From: Mesorhizobium loti CJ3sym
Lineage (GTDB): Bacteria; Pseudomonadota; Alphaproteobacteria; Rhizobiales; Rhizobiaceae
Assembly (NCBI RefSeq): GCF_000472785.1
Contig: NZ_AXAL01000002.1
Location: forward strand, 62,001 to 126,000
Direction of reading: 5' to 3'
DNA: 64,000 nt
Shown here one piece after another: positions 48,909 through 57,449 of this stretch. The translations under genes were made by a program, and so were the position numbers. The notes under the pieces were generated by a model. It searched no databases. It was not told the origin of the DNA and saw only the letters and a program-made list of their open reading frames with translations. The stretch's first letter is position 1, and each line of letters begins with the position of its first letter.

Positions 48909-50084
48909 ATGGTAGAGCTTTACGGCAAGACGCTGTCGCGGAGGCAAGTGGCCGAGCGGTCCGGCATGCTGTCGCAATTCGCCGGCGTGCGGCTGATGAC
49001 GCTTGGCGATGGCGTCGAGCGCGGCATCCGCATGCTGGAGTTTCGCACCGGCTCCGGCCTGCGTTTCACCGCGCTGGTCGACCGCGCGCTCGACATCGCC
49101 GATTGCGACTTCAAGGGCCAGGCGATCGGTTGGCATTCGCCGAGCGGCTTTCGCCATCCGGGCCTGCACGACTATGAGGGGGAGAGCGGGCTCGCCTGGG
49201 CGCGCTCCTTTTCCGGCCTGCTGGTCACTTGCGGCCTCGACCACATATTGGGCCGGGAAGAAGTGCCGGCCGAGAGCTACAATTATCCCGGCAAGAAGAC
49301 CGTGATCCATTCGCTGCACGGCCGTGTCGGCACGATCCCCGCGCGGCTGACCGGCTATGGCGAGAGCTGGGATGGCGACCGCTGCGTGCTGTGGGCGGAA
49401 GGCATCGTCCAGCAGTCGGCGGTGTTTGGAGAGGATCTGCATCTCATCCGTCGCATCGAGGCCGATGTCGGCGGCAACCAGATCCGGCTGTCCGACCGTG
49501 TCATCAATCACGGCTTCAACCGCACGCCGCATATGTATTTCTACCACATCAATGTCAGCCATCCCTTGCTCGACCAGGGCTCGCGCTATCTGGCGCCGAT
49601 CCGCGACGTGGTGTGGGCAGGCCATGCCGGCGAGCGCTATGAGGCGCAGAAGGTCGGCTACCGCACGGCGCTAGCGCCGCAGATGGGGTTCAGCGAGCAG
49701 GTCTGGCAGCATGAGATGGGTGCCGACGCAAAGGGGCAAGTGCCGGTGGCGGTCGTCAACGACCGGCTCGGCCTCGGCTTCGAAGTGGTGACGCGCAAGG
49801 ACCAACTGCCTTGCGCCTATCAATGGCAGAATTTCCAGGCCGGGCAGTATGCGCTGGGCATCGAGCCTTCGACCCATCATGTGCTCGGCGATCTCGCCGC
49901 GCGCGAACGCGGCGAGATGATCTGGCTGGAGCATGGCGAAAGCCGGGCCTACGATGCGGTGTTTCGCATCCTCGATGGCGCCGGTGAGATTGCAGTGGCG
50001 GAAGAAAGGATCGCTTCGATCGTCAGGCAGCCGCAGCAGGATTATCCTAGGCCGTCGGGGAATTTTCCGGGATTGGGGGCATGA
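48909..50084 (+). CDS. DUF4432 aldose 1-epimerase-like protein
   Basis: The 391-residue protein has the galactose-mutarotase-like beta-sandwich of DUF4432: TGSGLRFTALVDRALDIADC, then SGLLVTCGLDHI, and HSLHGRVGTIPARLTGYGES with conserved His. MYFYHINVSHPLL supplies the second His region. Partners in such operons act on less common sugars or polyols. The start is uncertain because the ribosome-binding site AAGGA lies 12 bases upstream. It ends the operon. Confidence 0.85.
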   Translation: MVELYGKTLSRRQVAERSGMLSQFAGVRLMTLGDGVERGIRMLEFRTGSGLRFTALVDRALDIADCDFKGQAIGWHSPSGFRHPGLHDYEGESGLAWARSFSGLLVTCGLDHILGREEVPAESYNYPGKKTVIHSLHGRVGTIPARLTGYGESWDGDRCVLWAEGIVQQSAVFGEDLHLIRRIEADVGGNQIRLSDRVINHGFNRTPHMYFYHINVSHPLLDQGSRYLAPIRDVVWAGHAGERYEAQKVGYRTALAPQMGFSEQVWQHEMGADAKGQVPVAVVNDRLGLGFEVVTRKDQLPCAYQWQNFQAGQYALGIEPSTHHVLGDLAARERGEMIWLEHGESRAYDAVFRILDGAGEIAVAEERIASIVRQPQQDYPRPSGNFPGLGA

Positions 50085-50133
50085 TGCGACAGGAATGCTC
50101 CGGCTGGCGGGCCGGAAACCGGAGGTCGGTGTG

Positions 50134-51216
50134 ATGGGCAACAAGCGCGACTACAGCCTGGTCGGCGAAAGCACGCGGGCCGCGATCGAGACCGGCCTGG
50201 CGTCGGCCGAGTGGTACCACACCGACGTGCCGCGCAAGGCGATGAAGGAATTGATGCAACGCTCCGACGGCCCGGCGATCCGCGACACCATCATCTGGCT
50301 CGCTGTCATCGTGGGCTCGGCCGCCGGCATCGTCTGGTTCTGGGGTTCGTGGTGGGTGGTGCCGTTCCTGTTCGTCTATGGCGTGCTCTATGGCTCGTCG
50401 AGCGACTCGCGCTGGCATGAATGCGGCCACGGCACGGCCTTCCGCACGCGCTGGATGAATGATGTCGTCTACCACATCGCCTCCTTCATGCTGATGCGCA
50501 ATCCCGTGCAATGGCGCTGGAGCCATGCCCGTCATCACACCGACACCATCATCGTCGGCCGCGACGCCGAGATCGCCGTCATGCGGCCGCCGGACCTGTT
50601 GAAGGCGGGACTGGCCTTCACCGGCATTCTCGACTTCCGCTATTCCCTGCCGACGCTGGTGCGCCAGGCCTTCGGCACGCTGTCGGACGACGAGAAGAGC
50701 TATATCCCCGAGATGGAGCAGCACAAGGCGGTGGTCGCCGCCCGCTGGCACGTTGCCATCTATGTCGCGACGATCGCTCTTGCGATCGTGCTGGGCTCAT
50801 GGGTGCCGCTGGTGCTGATCGGCCTGCCGCGCCTCTACGGCACCTGGCACATGGTGACGACCGGCCTGCTGCAGCATATCGGCCTCGCCGACAATGTCAT
50901 CGACCACCGGCTCAACACCCGCACCGTCTACATGAACCCGATCAGCCGGTTCATCTACTGGAACATGAACTATCATGTGGAGCACCACATGTTCCCGATG
51001 GTGCCGTATCACGCGTTGCCCAGGCTGCACGCGCTGATCAAGCACGATCTGCCCGAGCCGAACCCGTCAATGTGGCATGCCTATCGCGAGGTCTGGCCGG
51101 TCCTGCTCAGGCAGCTGAAATACGAGGACTATTACCTCAAGCGTGAGCTACCGCCGACGGCCAGGCCCTATCGCGGCGAGTTGCATGAGGTCGATATGTC
51201 GAGGGCCGCCGAGTAG
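50134..51216 (+). CDS. Membrane fatty acid desaturase
   Basis: The 360-residue protein has the three histidine boxes of membrane desaturases: HECGH at 95-99, HARHH at 131-135 and HVEHH at 281-285 (NYHVEHHMFPMVPYHALP). Four hydrophobic helices fit the family topology. It would be a di-iron enzyme placing a double bond, or a hydroxyl group, in an acyl or carotenoid-like chain. GGAGG precedes the ATG. It follows the DUF4432 gene after 49 bp and may belong with the next gene. Confidence 0.9.
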   Translation: MGNKRDYSLVGESTRAAIETGLASAEWYHTDVPRKAMKELMQRSDGPAIRDTIIWLAVIVGSAAGIVWFWGSWWVVPFLFVYGVLYGSSSDSRWHECGHGTAFRTRWMNDVVYHIASFMLMRNPVQWRWSHARHHTDTIIVGRDAEIAVMRPPDLLKAGLAFTGILDFRYSLPTLVRQAFGTLSDDEKSYIPEMEQHKAVVAARWHVAIYVATIALAIVLGSWVPLVLIGLPRLYGTWHMVTTGLLQHIGLADNVIDHRLNTRTVYMNPISRFIYWNMNYHVEHHMFPMVPYHALPRLHALIKHDLPEPNPSMWHAYREVWPVLLRQLKYEDYYLKRELPPTARPYRGELHEVDMSRAAE

Positions 51217-51300
51217 CCGTCCTCTCAGCTATCCGGTTAGCCTCTCGGCCGGTAAGGTGATGAAATCAACTGAATGCCTGCTACCAAACAAGGATATCCG

Positions 51301-52101
51301 ATGCGCCGAAAGAGACCGACCGTCGCCGATTTGCGTGCGATGAAGGGTAAGCGGCAGCTGACCATGCTGCGTGTGCTCAACCTGGACGAGGCGGAGGCGG
51401 CCGAACGGGCAGGGGTCGATATCGTCTCGGTGCCGCCCGAGCTGGTGCTCAACCCGCAATACCGCGACGCGGCACCAAGCCTTTTCACAATGCCTGGCGA
51501 AAACTTCTTCGAGGTCGGCACCGCGGACGATTTCATCCGCTGGGCCTTCCGGCTCTACAAGGCAAGCGCCGACGCGGTCTATTGCAGCGCCGGCTACGCC
51601 ACGATCAAGCGGATGGCCGACGACGCGATCCCCGTCATCGGCCATGTCGGCCTCATTCCGTCCCGCGCCACCTGGACCGGCGGCTTCAAGGCGGTCGGCA
51701 AGACCGCCGACACCGCCATGCAGATCTTCGAGGCGGTGAAGCAACTGGAGGCCGCGGGCGCTGTCGGCGCCGAGATCGAAGTGGTGCCGGTCGAGGTGGC
51801 CAAGGCGATCTCGGAGCGGACCTCGCTGATCATGCTGTCGATGGGGGCGGGCACGGGCTGCGACGCGCAATATTTGTTCGCCGACGACATCCTCGGCCAG
51901 AACCGTGGCCACATGCCCCGCCACTCCAAGGTCTATCGCAATTTCGCCGCCGAGTATGACCGGCTGCAGGCGGAGCGCGTGGCGGCCTTCTCCGAATATG
52001 TCGCCGACGTCAACAGCGGCGCCTATCCCGAGGACAGGCACGTCGTGCACATGGACCCGGCCGAGCTAAGCCTGTTCCTGGACAAGGTCGGCCGGAAGTA
52101 A
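51301..52101 (+). CDS. Divergent ketopantoate hydroxymethyltransferase (PanB)-like protein
   Basis: The 266-residue protein follows the PanB barrel: LTMLRVLNLDEAEAAERAGV, PVIGHVGLIPSRATWTGGFK, GAEIEVVPVEVAKAISERTS and GAGTGCDAQYLFADDILG. The loop that in PanB reads VGDSL and supplies a Mg-binding Asp is VPPELV here, so this is probably not pantothenate synthesis. Related reactions would be other aldol or phosphoenolpyruvate-mutase-like chemistry. AAGGA fixes the start at 51301. The 3' end overlaps the opposing ammonia-lyase-like gene by 36 bp. Confidence 0.78.
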   Translation: MRRKRPTVADLRAMKGKRQLTMLRVLNLDEAEAAERAGVDIVSVPPELVLNPQYRDAAPSLFTMPGENFFEVGTADDFIRWAFRLYKASADAVYCSAGYATIKRMADDAIPVIGHVGLIPSRATWTGGFKAVGKTADTAMQIFEAVKQLEAAGAVGAEIEVVPVEVAKAISERTSLIMLSMGAGTGCDAQYLFADDILGQNRGHMPRHSKVYRNFAAEYDRLQAERVAAFSEYVADVNSGAYPEDRHVVHMDPAELSLFLDKVGRK

Positions 52102-53583
52102 ACCCGGCTGCCAATTGCCGCCGGCAAGCGCGGCATGGAGCGCTTCGGCGTCGATGCCGAGCGGCCGGTCCTCCTTCAGCGCCGGCACAAGCGCACGGAT
52201 CGCTGCGTGAACCGTTGATGTGCGCGGCGCCAGCGTCAGCCCTTCGCGCAGGTCAACGGCCTGGGCCGCCGCCATCAGCTCGAAGGCGATCAGCCGCCGC
52301 CACAGCGCGATCATCCCGGCGCATTTCGAAACGGCGAGGGGGGACTGGGTGGCGTGATCCTCGACACCTTCCGAAACAGGCAAGAAGTCGAGCATGACCG
52401 GATTGGCCTTGTGGCGGATGGCGGCCAGGATCGATGTCGCCGTCTTCTGCAGCGGCACGAAACCGGCCGACGCGCCGCCGATGGGCGACAGATATTTCGG
52501 CAGACCGTTGCGGCCCGAGCCGGTGAGCTGGATGAAGCGGGCGACGCTTGCGGCCGCTGCCTGGGCGACCGCAAGACCAAGTGTCTCGAAGGCGAGCGAG
52601 AGCGACGCCGTGTGGAAATTGCCGGTCGACAGCACCAGTTCGTCGTCGCCCAGTACCAGCGGGTTGTCGGCGGCGGCGTTGAGCTCGATCTCCACGGCAC
52701 GTTTAGCCTGGCCTATCGCCTCGATCAGCGCGCCATGGATCGACGGCATGCAGCGGATAGACAGCGGGTCCTGAATGGTGGTCGGCGCCGGCGGCTCGTC
52801 ACGGGCCAAGAGATCGTGCAGGGCCTTGGCGGCTTCAGCTTGTCCGGCTGCCGGGCGCGCCATATGCAGGCGCGGATCGAGGATGGTGCGGTTGGCACCA
52901 AAGCCTTCCATGGTCAGCGCGCCGGCCTGCTGCTGTTGGGCCAGAGCCGACAGCGCGTCCACGATTGCCAGCGCGCCGCTGCCGGAAGAGACCGCCGAGG
53001 CGTTGATCAGCGACAGCCCGTCTTTCGGCGCCAGGCTGATGGGCGCAAGGCGCGCCATCATCAGCGCCTTGGCCGCCGGCATGCGCCTTCCCTGATAATC
53101 GGCTTCGCCTTCGCCGATCAGCACACGGGCAAGCGCGGTCATCAGCACCAAATCGCCGGCACCGATCGAGCCGAGCGACGGCATGACCGGATGGACGCCA
53201 GCATTGAGCGCGTCGACCAGAGCGACAAACACGGCGGGCGACAGGCCGGAGCCGCCGGCCGACAGCATCGATGCGCGAGCGACCATGGTGGCGCGGACGA
53301 TTTCGACCGGGAGCGCTTCGCCAACCGCGCCGCTGCGCCCCTCCAGCAACTGGCGCTGGAAAGCGCTGGCGTCGCCCTCTACCGAAGCGCCGAGGTTGGC
53401 GCCAAGCCCGGTGTTCAGGCCATAAATCTGCTGGCCGGAGGCGGCGGCCTGGTCGAGCACTTTTCGCGCCTTTTCCAGCTTGCCGACGACATCGGGTCCG
53501 ATTTCCACTTTGCGTGCTTCGCGAGCGACGCTGGCGACATCGCCGGCACTGACACCGGCTCCGGTGAGGACGAGCGCGCTCAT
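52066..53583 (-). CDS. HAL/PAL/TAL family homologue lacking the MIO serine
   Basis: The 505-residue protein has full ammonia-lyase length and layout: IYGLNTGLGANLG with Tyr54, PSLGSIGAGDLVLM, INASAVSSG, IQDPLSIRCMPSIHGALIEA, NPLVLG, STGNFH and EDHATQSPLAVSK. The Ala-Ser-Gly triad that forms the MIO cofactor is replaced by Ala142-Gly143, with the Ser absent, so the normal cofactor cannot form. It may be a non-MIO enzyme, an isomerase of other type or a binding protein. It starts by ATGA overlap with the upstream cyclodeaminase gene. Confidence 0.9.
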   Translation of the reverse strand: MSALVLTGAGVSAGDVASVAREARKVEIGPDVVGKLEKARKVLDQAAASGQQIYGLNTGLGANLGASVEGDASAFQRQLLEGRSGAVGEALPVEIVRATMVARASMLSAGGSGLSPAVFVALVDALNAGVHPVMPSLGSIGAGDLVLMTALARVLIGEGEADYQGRRMPAAKALMMARLAPISLAPKDGLSLINASAVSSGSGALAIVDALSALAQQQQAGALTMEGFGANRTILDPRLHMARPAAGQAEAAKALHDLLARDEPPAPTTIQDPLSIRCMPSIHGALIEAIGQAKRAVEIELNAAADNPLVLGDDELVLSTGNFHTASLSLAFETLGLAVAQAAAASVARFIQLTGSGRNGLPKYLSPIGGASAGFVPLQKTATSILAAIRHKANPVMLDFLPVSEGVEDHATQSPLAVSKCAGMIALWRRLIAFELMAAAQAVDLREGLTLAPRTSTVHAAIRALVPALKEDRPLGIDAEALHAALAGGNWQPGLLPADLVQEQA

Positions 53584-54581
53584 GCGAAACGCAGCCTCTG
53601 GCCGATGCCTTGCGCCTGCGCCTTGGCCAACATGGCCTTGCCAAGCGCGATATCGGAGAGCGACAGGCCGCGATGCCAGAACAGGATGGTTTCGTCGTCG
53701 CTTTCACGCCCGGATTTGAGACCGGCGGCGATCTGGCCGAGCTCGGCATGCAGCGTTTTCTCGCTGAGCCTTCCGGTTTCGACATGGGCGCGCAGCGAGC
53801 CGAACTTGCCGCCCTTGCACTGGCCCCAATCGTCGACGACCATCTTCCGCATGATGTCGGTCAGCGACAGCTCCACCGCGCTCATCGTGCCATAGGGCAC
53901 GACCAGCGCACCGGGCTTGATCCATTCGGTCTTCAACAATGGTTGCGGCTCCGGCAGACGAGATGCCTCGACGACGATGTCGGCGCCCTTGACGCAGCTC
54001 TCCCAATCGGCGACCGCCGTGACTTTCTTGCCGAGGTCGGCCGTCAGTTTCGCGGCAAAACCGTCGCGGCTTTCCGCGCGGCGCGAATGGACGCGGATCT
54101 CGTCGAAATCGAAGAGATGGTCGAGCAGGCGCACATTCCAGTAGGCGGTGCCGCGCGCGCCGATATGGGCCAGCACCTTGGAATTCTTGCGCGCCAGATG
54201 TTTGGCGCCGATAGCGGTGACCGCCCCGGTGCGCATGTCGGTGATGACGGTGGCGTCGAGAATGGCGCGCGGCGTGCCGGTGCGCGGGTCAAACAAATTG
54301 AGGATACCGAATTCGGAGGGCAGGCCGTGCAGATAATTGTCGACATAGTCGCCGACGATTTTCACGCCCGCGGTGTCTAATGGCGCGACGTAGCCGCGTA
54401 AGACGTTGAAATGGCCGTGGAAGGATGGATCCGGCTCGAGATGGACACGCGGCTCGATCACCGTCTGGCCCTTGCCCTGGGCGACAAGGCCCGCCTCGAC
54501 AGCGGCAATGATTTCGCCATCGGTCATATCGAGCGCTTCGATGTCGAGGGCATTGAGATAGTCGATATAGATGGGCTTCAT
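53580..54581 (-). CDS. Ornithine cyclodeaminase / mu-crystallin family protein
   Basis: The 333-residue protein has the OCD fold: substrate region KPIYIDYLNALDIEALDMTD, TVIEPRVHLEP, GVKIVGDYVDNYLHGLPSEF, then Rossmann HIGARGTAYWNVRLLDH (G-x-G-x2-A type) and VVPYGTMSAVELSLTDI. The family includes cyclodeaminases, ketimine reductases and opine-type dehydrogenases, all using NAD(P). It is the first gene of the minus-strand pair and is translationally coupled to the HAL-like gene, so the two probably act on linked amino acid substrates. Confidence 0.88.
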   Translation of the reverse strand: MKPIYIDYLNALDIEALDMTDGEIIAAVEAGLVAQGKGQTVIEPRVHLEPDPSFHGHFNVLRGYVAPLDTAGVKIVGDYVDNYLHGLPSEFGILNLFDPRTGTPRAILDATVITDMRTGAVTAIGAKHLARKNSKVLAHIGARGTAYWNVRLLDHLFDFDEIRVHSRRAESRDGFAAKLTADLGKKVTAVADWESCVKGADIVVEASRLPEPQPLLKTEWIKPGALVVPYGTMSAVELSLTDIMRKMVVDDWGQCKGGKFGSLRAHVETGRLSEKTLHAELGQIAAGLKSGRESDDETILFWHRGLSLSDIALGKAMLAKAQAQGIGQRLRFA

Positions 54582-54702
54582 TTTACGCGCGCACTTTCCT
54601 CGGTCGCCCCGTCCATCCCATAGCAGGCCACGACGCGACACGAAAGTTTGTTGCGCTGTGTCTGGACGCAACCGGCCAAATGCTGTTCAAACCGAACCCG
54701 TC

Positions 54703-56136
54703 ATGACTGCCATTCCCGAGACTGAAGCCTTAGCCGAAACGGCCACCAATGCGCGGCGCGTGGCGCTGATCGTTGCCATCGCCTTCTTCATGCAGCTGCT
54801 GGATTCGACGATCATCTCGACCTCGCTGCCGCAGATGGGCGCCTCCTTCGGCGTGCCTGCGGTGGCGATGAGCATCGGCATCACCGTCTACATGCTGACC
54901 ATGGCGGTGTTCGTGCCGCTGTCTGGTTGGCTAGCCGACCATTTTGGCGCGCGCAACATCTTCCTGCTGGCGATCGCGCTGTTCACGCTGGCCTCGCTCG
55001 CCTGCGGCTTCTCTGAGAATTTGACCGAATTCGTCGTGGCGCGCGCCGTGCAGGGGCTGGGCAGTGCGCTGATGACGCCGGTCGGCCGCATTCTGGTTTT
55101 GCGCAACGCGTCGAAATCCGAGTTGCTCAACGCCACCGCGCTGATCACCTGGCCGGCGTTGTTCGCGCCCGTGATCGGGCCGGTGCTTGGCGGCTTCATC
55201 ACTACCTATCTGTCCTGGCACTGGAATTTCTTCATCAACATCCCGCTTGGGCTGATCGGGCTGGCGCTTGTCGCGCGCTTCATCCCGGGCGATCGTGAGG
55301 CCGATCCCAAACCGCTGGACCGGCCGGGTTTCTTCCTGACATCGGCGGGGTTGGCCCTGCTGCTCTACGGGCTCGAGCGTATCGCGCATCCGGAGGACGG
55401 TGCGTTGCCGACCGTGCTGTTGATCGTTGCCGGTATCATCGTCTCCTGGCTGGCGGTGCGGCATCTCAGGCGCGTGCCGCATCCGCTGCTCGATCTCTCC
55501 TCGTTCAAGGCGCTGACCTTCGCCATCTCGACGCTCGCTGCCGGCACCATCTTCCGGGTGGCGATCAACGCCACGCCGTTCCTGCTGCCGCTTTTGTTCC
55601 AGGTTGGCTTCGGCCTCTCGCCCGTCGATGCTGGCCTGATGATCCTGGCTTATTTCCTCGGCAATCTCGGCATGAAGACGGTGACCACGCCGACGCTGCG
55701 GCGCTTCGGTTTCCGCACGGTGATGGTCGTCAACGGCATCATCGCCTCGGCCTCGATCATGGCTTGCGGGGCGATCTCGCCGCAGACGCCGCAAGCGCTG
55801 GTGGTGGCGCTGATGTTGATCGCCGGCCTGTCGCGTTCAATGCAGTTCACGGCGCTCAACACGCTGGCCTTCGCCGATATCGATGCGGCACAGCGCAGTT
55901 CTGCGGCGACGCTGTCCTCGATGCTGCAGCAGGTGGCGATGCTGTTTGGCGTCGCGGTGGCGGCGGCGATCCTCAACCTGTCGCAGATCGCCAGGGCGCA
56001 GCCGGCGCTCGACCTCGTCGATTTTCGAATCGCCTTCCTGGTGATCGGTGCCATCGGGCTGGTGGCGGCGCTGCGTTTTCTGGTGCTGCCGCCCGCCGCT
56101 GGTGCCGAGGTTTCCGGCCATACGCCGGGGAACTGA
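54703..56136 (+). CDS. MFS transporter, DHA2 (EmrB/QacA) family
   Basis: The 477-residue protein has about 14 membrane helices. Signature motifs are LDSTIISTSLPQMGASFGVP (motif D1), GWLADHFGARNIFLLAIALF (motif A) and GLGSALMTPVGRILVLR. These are typical of proton-driven drug or metabolite exporters. The gene diverges from the cyclodeaminase gene with a 121-bp spacer and may export a product of that pathway, which is inference. Confidence 0.9.
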   Translation: MTAIPETEALAETATNARRVALIVAIAFFMQLLDSTIISTSLPQMGASFGVPAVAMSIGITVYMLTMAVFVPLSGWLADHFGARNIFLLAIALFTLASLACGFSENLTEFVVARAVQGLGSALMTPVGRILVLRNASKSELLNATALITWPALFAPVIGPVLGGFITTYLSWHWNFFINIPLGLIGLALVARFIPGDREADPKPLDRPGFFLTSAGLALLLYGLERIAHPEDGALPTVLLIVAGIIVSWLAVRHLRRVPHPLLDLSSFKALTFAISTLAAGTIFRVAINATPFLLPLLFQVGFGLSPVDAGLMILAYFLGNLGMKTVTTPTLRRFGFRTVMVVNGIIASASIMACGAISPQTPQALVVALMLIAGLSRSMQFTALNTLAFADIDAAQRSSAATLSSMLQQVAMLFGVAVAAAILNLSQIARAQPALDLVDFRIAFLVIGAIGLVAALRFLVLPPAAGAEVSGHTPGN

Positions 56137-56221
56137 AATCGAATTTTTCGGCCTTGGCGGAGATAAATTCCGCCTCCTCCTTTCGCCTTGATGCAATGCT
56201 TTCGCGAAGTGCGGTGATGGC

Positions 56222-56233
56222 GCAATCGATTGC
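56222..56233. promoter_or_regulatory. GCAATCGATTGC perfect palindrome upstream of the ABC operon
   Basis: A 12-bp perfect palindrome lies 172 bp before the first permease gene, and a partial copy GGCAATCGATGCG occurs near 56273. Such CG-centred palindromes are typical LacI/GalR-type operators. No regulator gene lies next to this operon. Confidence 0.5.
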
Positions 56234-56404
56234 CAAAAATGCAGCAGTTTCCGCGCATTGCGCCAGCTTCGGCAATCGATGCGTCCACTCGACGAATCTC
56301 GGCAAGAAGCGCCGTTCTGAACGCGGATTCATTTGACGAACCGGCGCCGAGGCGATTAGCTCTGCTTTCGGTATGGCAGCGCTGCCATCGGGGCGAATGC
56401 AGAC

Positions 56405-57391
56405 ATGAACGCGATTGGCTGGCTAAATCTCAGGAGCCTGAATCAGGAAGGCATTGTCTTTGCCATTGCGGTGGTCCTGTTCGTTGCCGCTGCCATAGGC
56501 CTGCCGGGCTTCATCGATCCCAACAACCTCGTCGCCATTGTCCGCTCGGTGTCGGTGCTGGGTATATTGGCGCTCGGCATGGCCGTCGTCATCATCGGTC
56601 GCGGCATCGATCTGTCGGCGGTGGCGATCATGGCGATGTCGGTCGCCTGGTACCTGCAACTGCTCAACACCGGAACCCCTGACGGGCTGGCCTTCGCCTA
56701 TGTACTATCAGGCGTGCTCGCCATCGGCCTGCTCAATGGTTTTCTCGTTGCCTATGCGGATGTGCCGGCGATCTTCGTGACGCTGGCCACCGGTTCCTTC
56801 GTCTTCGGCTATGTGCGCTCGCAATTGATCACGCAGGATGCGGTGCCGGTGCCGCAGGGCCATTGGGTAGAGCTGCTCGGCGGGCTGCGCTTCCTCGATA
56901 TCCCGATCGAGGTGTTCGTCTTCGCGGGGCTCGCTTTCCTGTTCTTCCTGTTCCTGCGCTACACCAAATGGGGCCGCTACATCTATTTCGCCGGCGACAA
57001 TCCGGCAGCGGCCCGCAACATCGGCATTCCGGTGCGGCCGATGCTGGTGCTGCGCTATGTGCTCTCCGCGTTCGTGGCACTGATCGCCGGCCTGTTGACT
57101 GCGGCCAGCCTGCATTCGATCAACACGCGCGTCGTCAATTCGACGCTGCTCTACGACATCGTGCTGGTGGCGGTGATCGGCGGCATCGGCCTGTCGGGCG
57201 GCAGGGGCGGGGTGCGCAATGTGCTGGTGGGGGCGGCGCTGATCGGCATCCTGCTCAATGCCATGACCATCATCGACATTCCGCTGCTTTACCAAAACCT
57301 GATCAAGGCGGCGATCCTGCTCGGCGCCATCATCGTCGACGGCATCATCAATCCGCGCGACGAGCAGACCGCGCAGCAGGGCGACATTTAG
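56405..57391 (+). CDS. Sugar ABC permease, RbsC type
   Basis: The 328-residue permease has eight to ten membrane helices and RbsC-type motifs: GMAVVIIGRGIDLSAVAIMA (G-x-D-L-S-V-G region), NIGIPVRPMLVLRYVLSAFV and VIGGIGLSGGRGGVRNVLVG. It pairs with the second permease at 58735, since no other channel subunit is in the operon. It is the first gene, behind the palindromic operator. The ligand is unknown. Confidence 0.9.
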   Translation: MNAIGWLNLRSLNQEGIVFAIAVVLFVAAAIGLPGFIDPNNLVAIVRSVSVLGILALGMAVVIIGRGIDLSAVAIMAMSVAWYLQLLNTGTPDGLAFAYVLSGVLAIGLLNGFLVAYADVPAIFVTLATGSFVFGYVRSQLITQDAVPVPQGHWVELLGGLRFLDIPIEVFVFAGLAFLFFLFLRYTKWGRYIYFAGDNPAAARNIGIPVRPMLVLRYVLSAFVALIAGLLTAASLHSINTRVVNSTLLYDIVLVAVIGGIGLSGGRGGVRNVLVGAALIGILLNAMTIIDIPLLYQNLIKAAILLGAIIVDGIINPRDEQTAQQGDI

Positions 57392-57449
57392 GGGTACCCG
57401 ACCGGGTCATGCCGACCGGCCGGCAATAAGTGAAAACAGAGGATGTGAC

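Noticed and set aside
52354..53895. 513-codon plus-strand frame opposite the lyase-like gene
   Set aside because: It consists of Arg/Gln/Gly-rich antisense. The minus strand encodes a full-length HAL-family protein.
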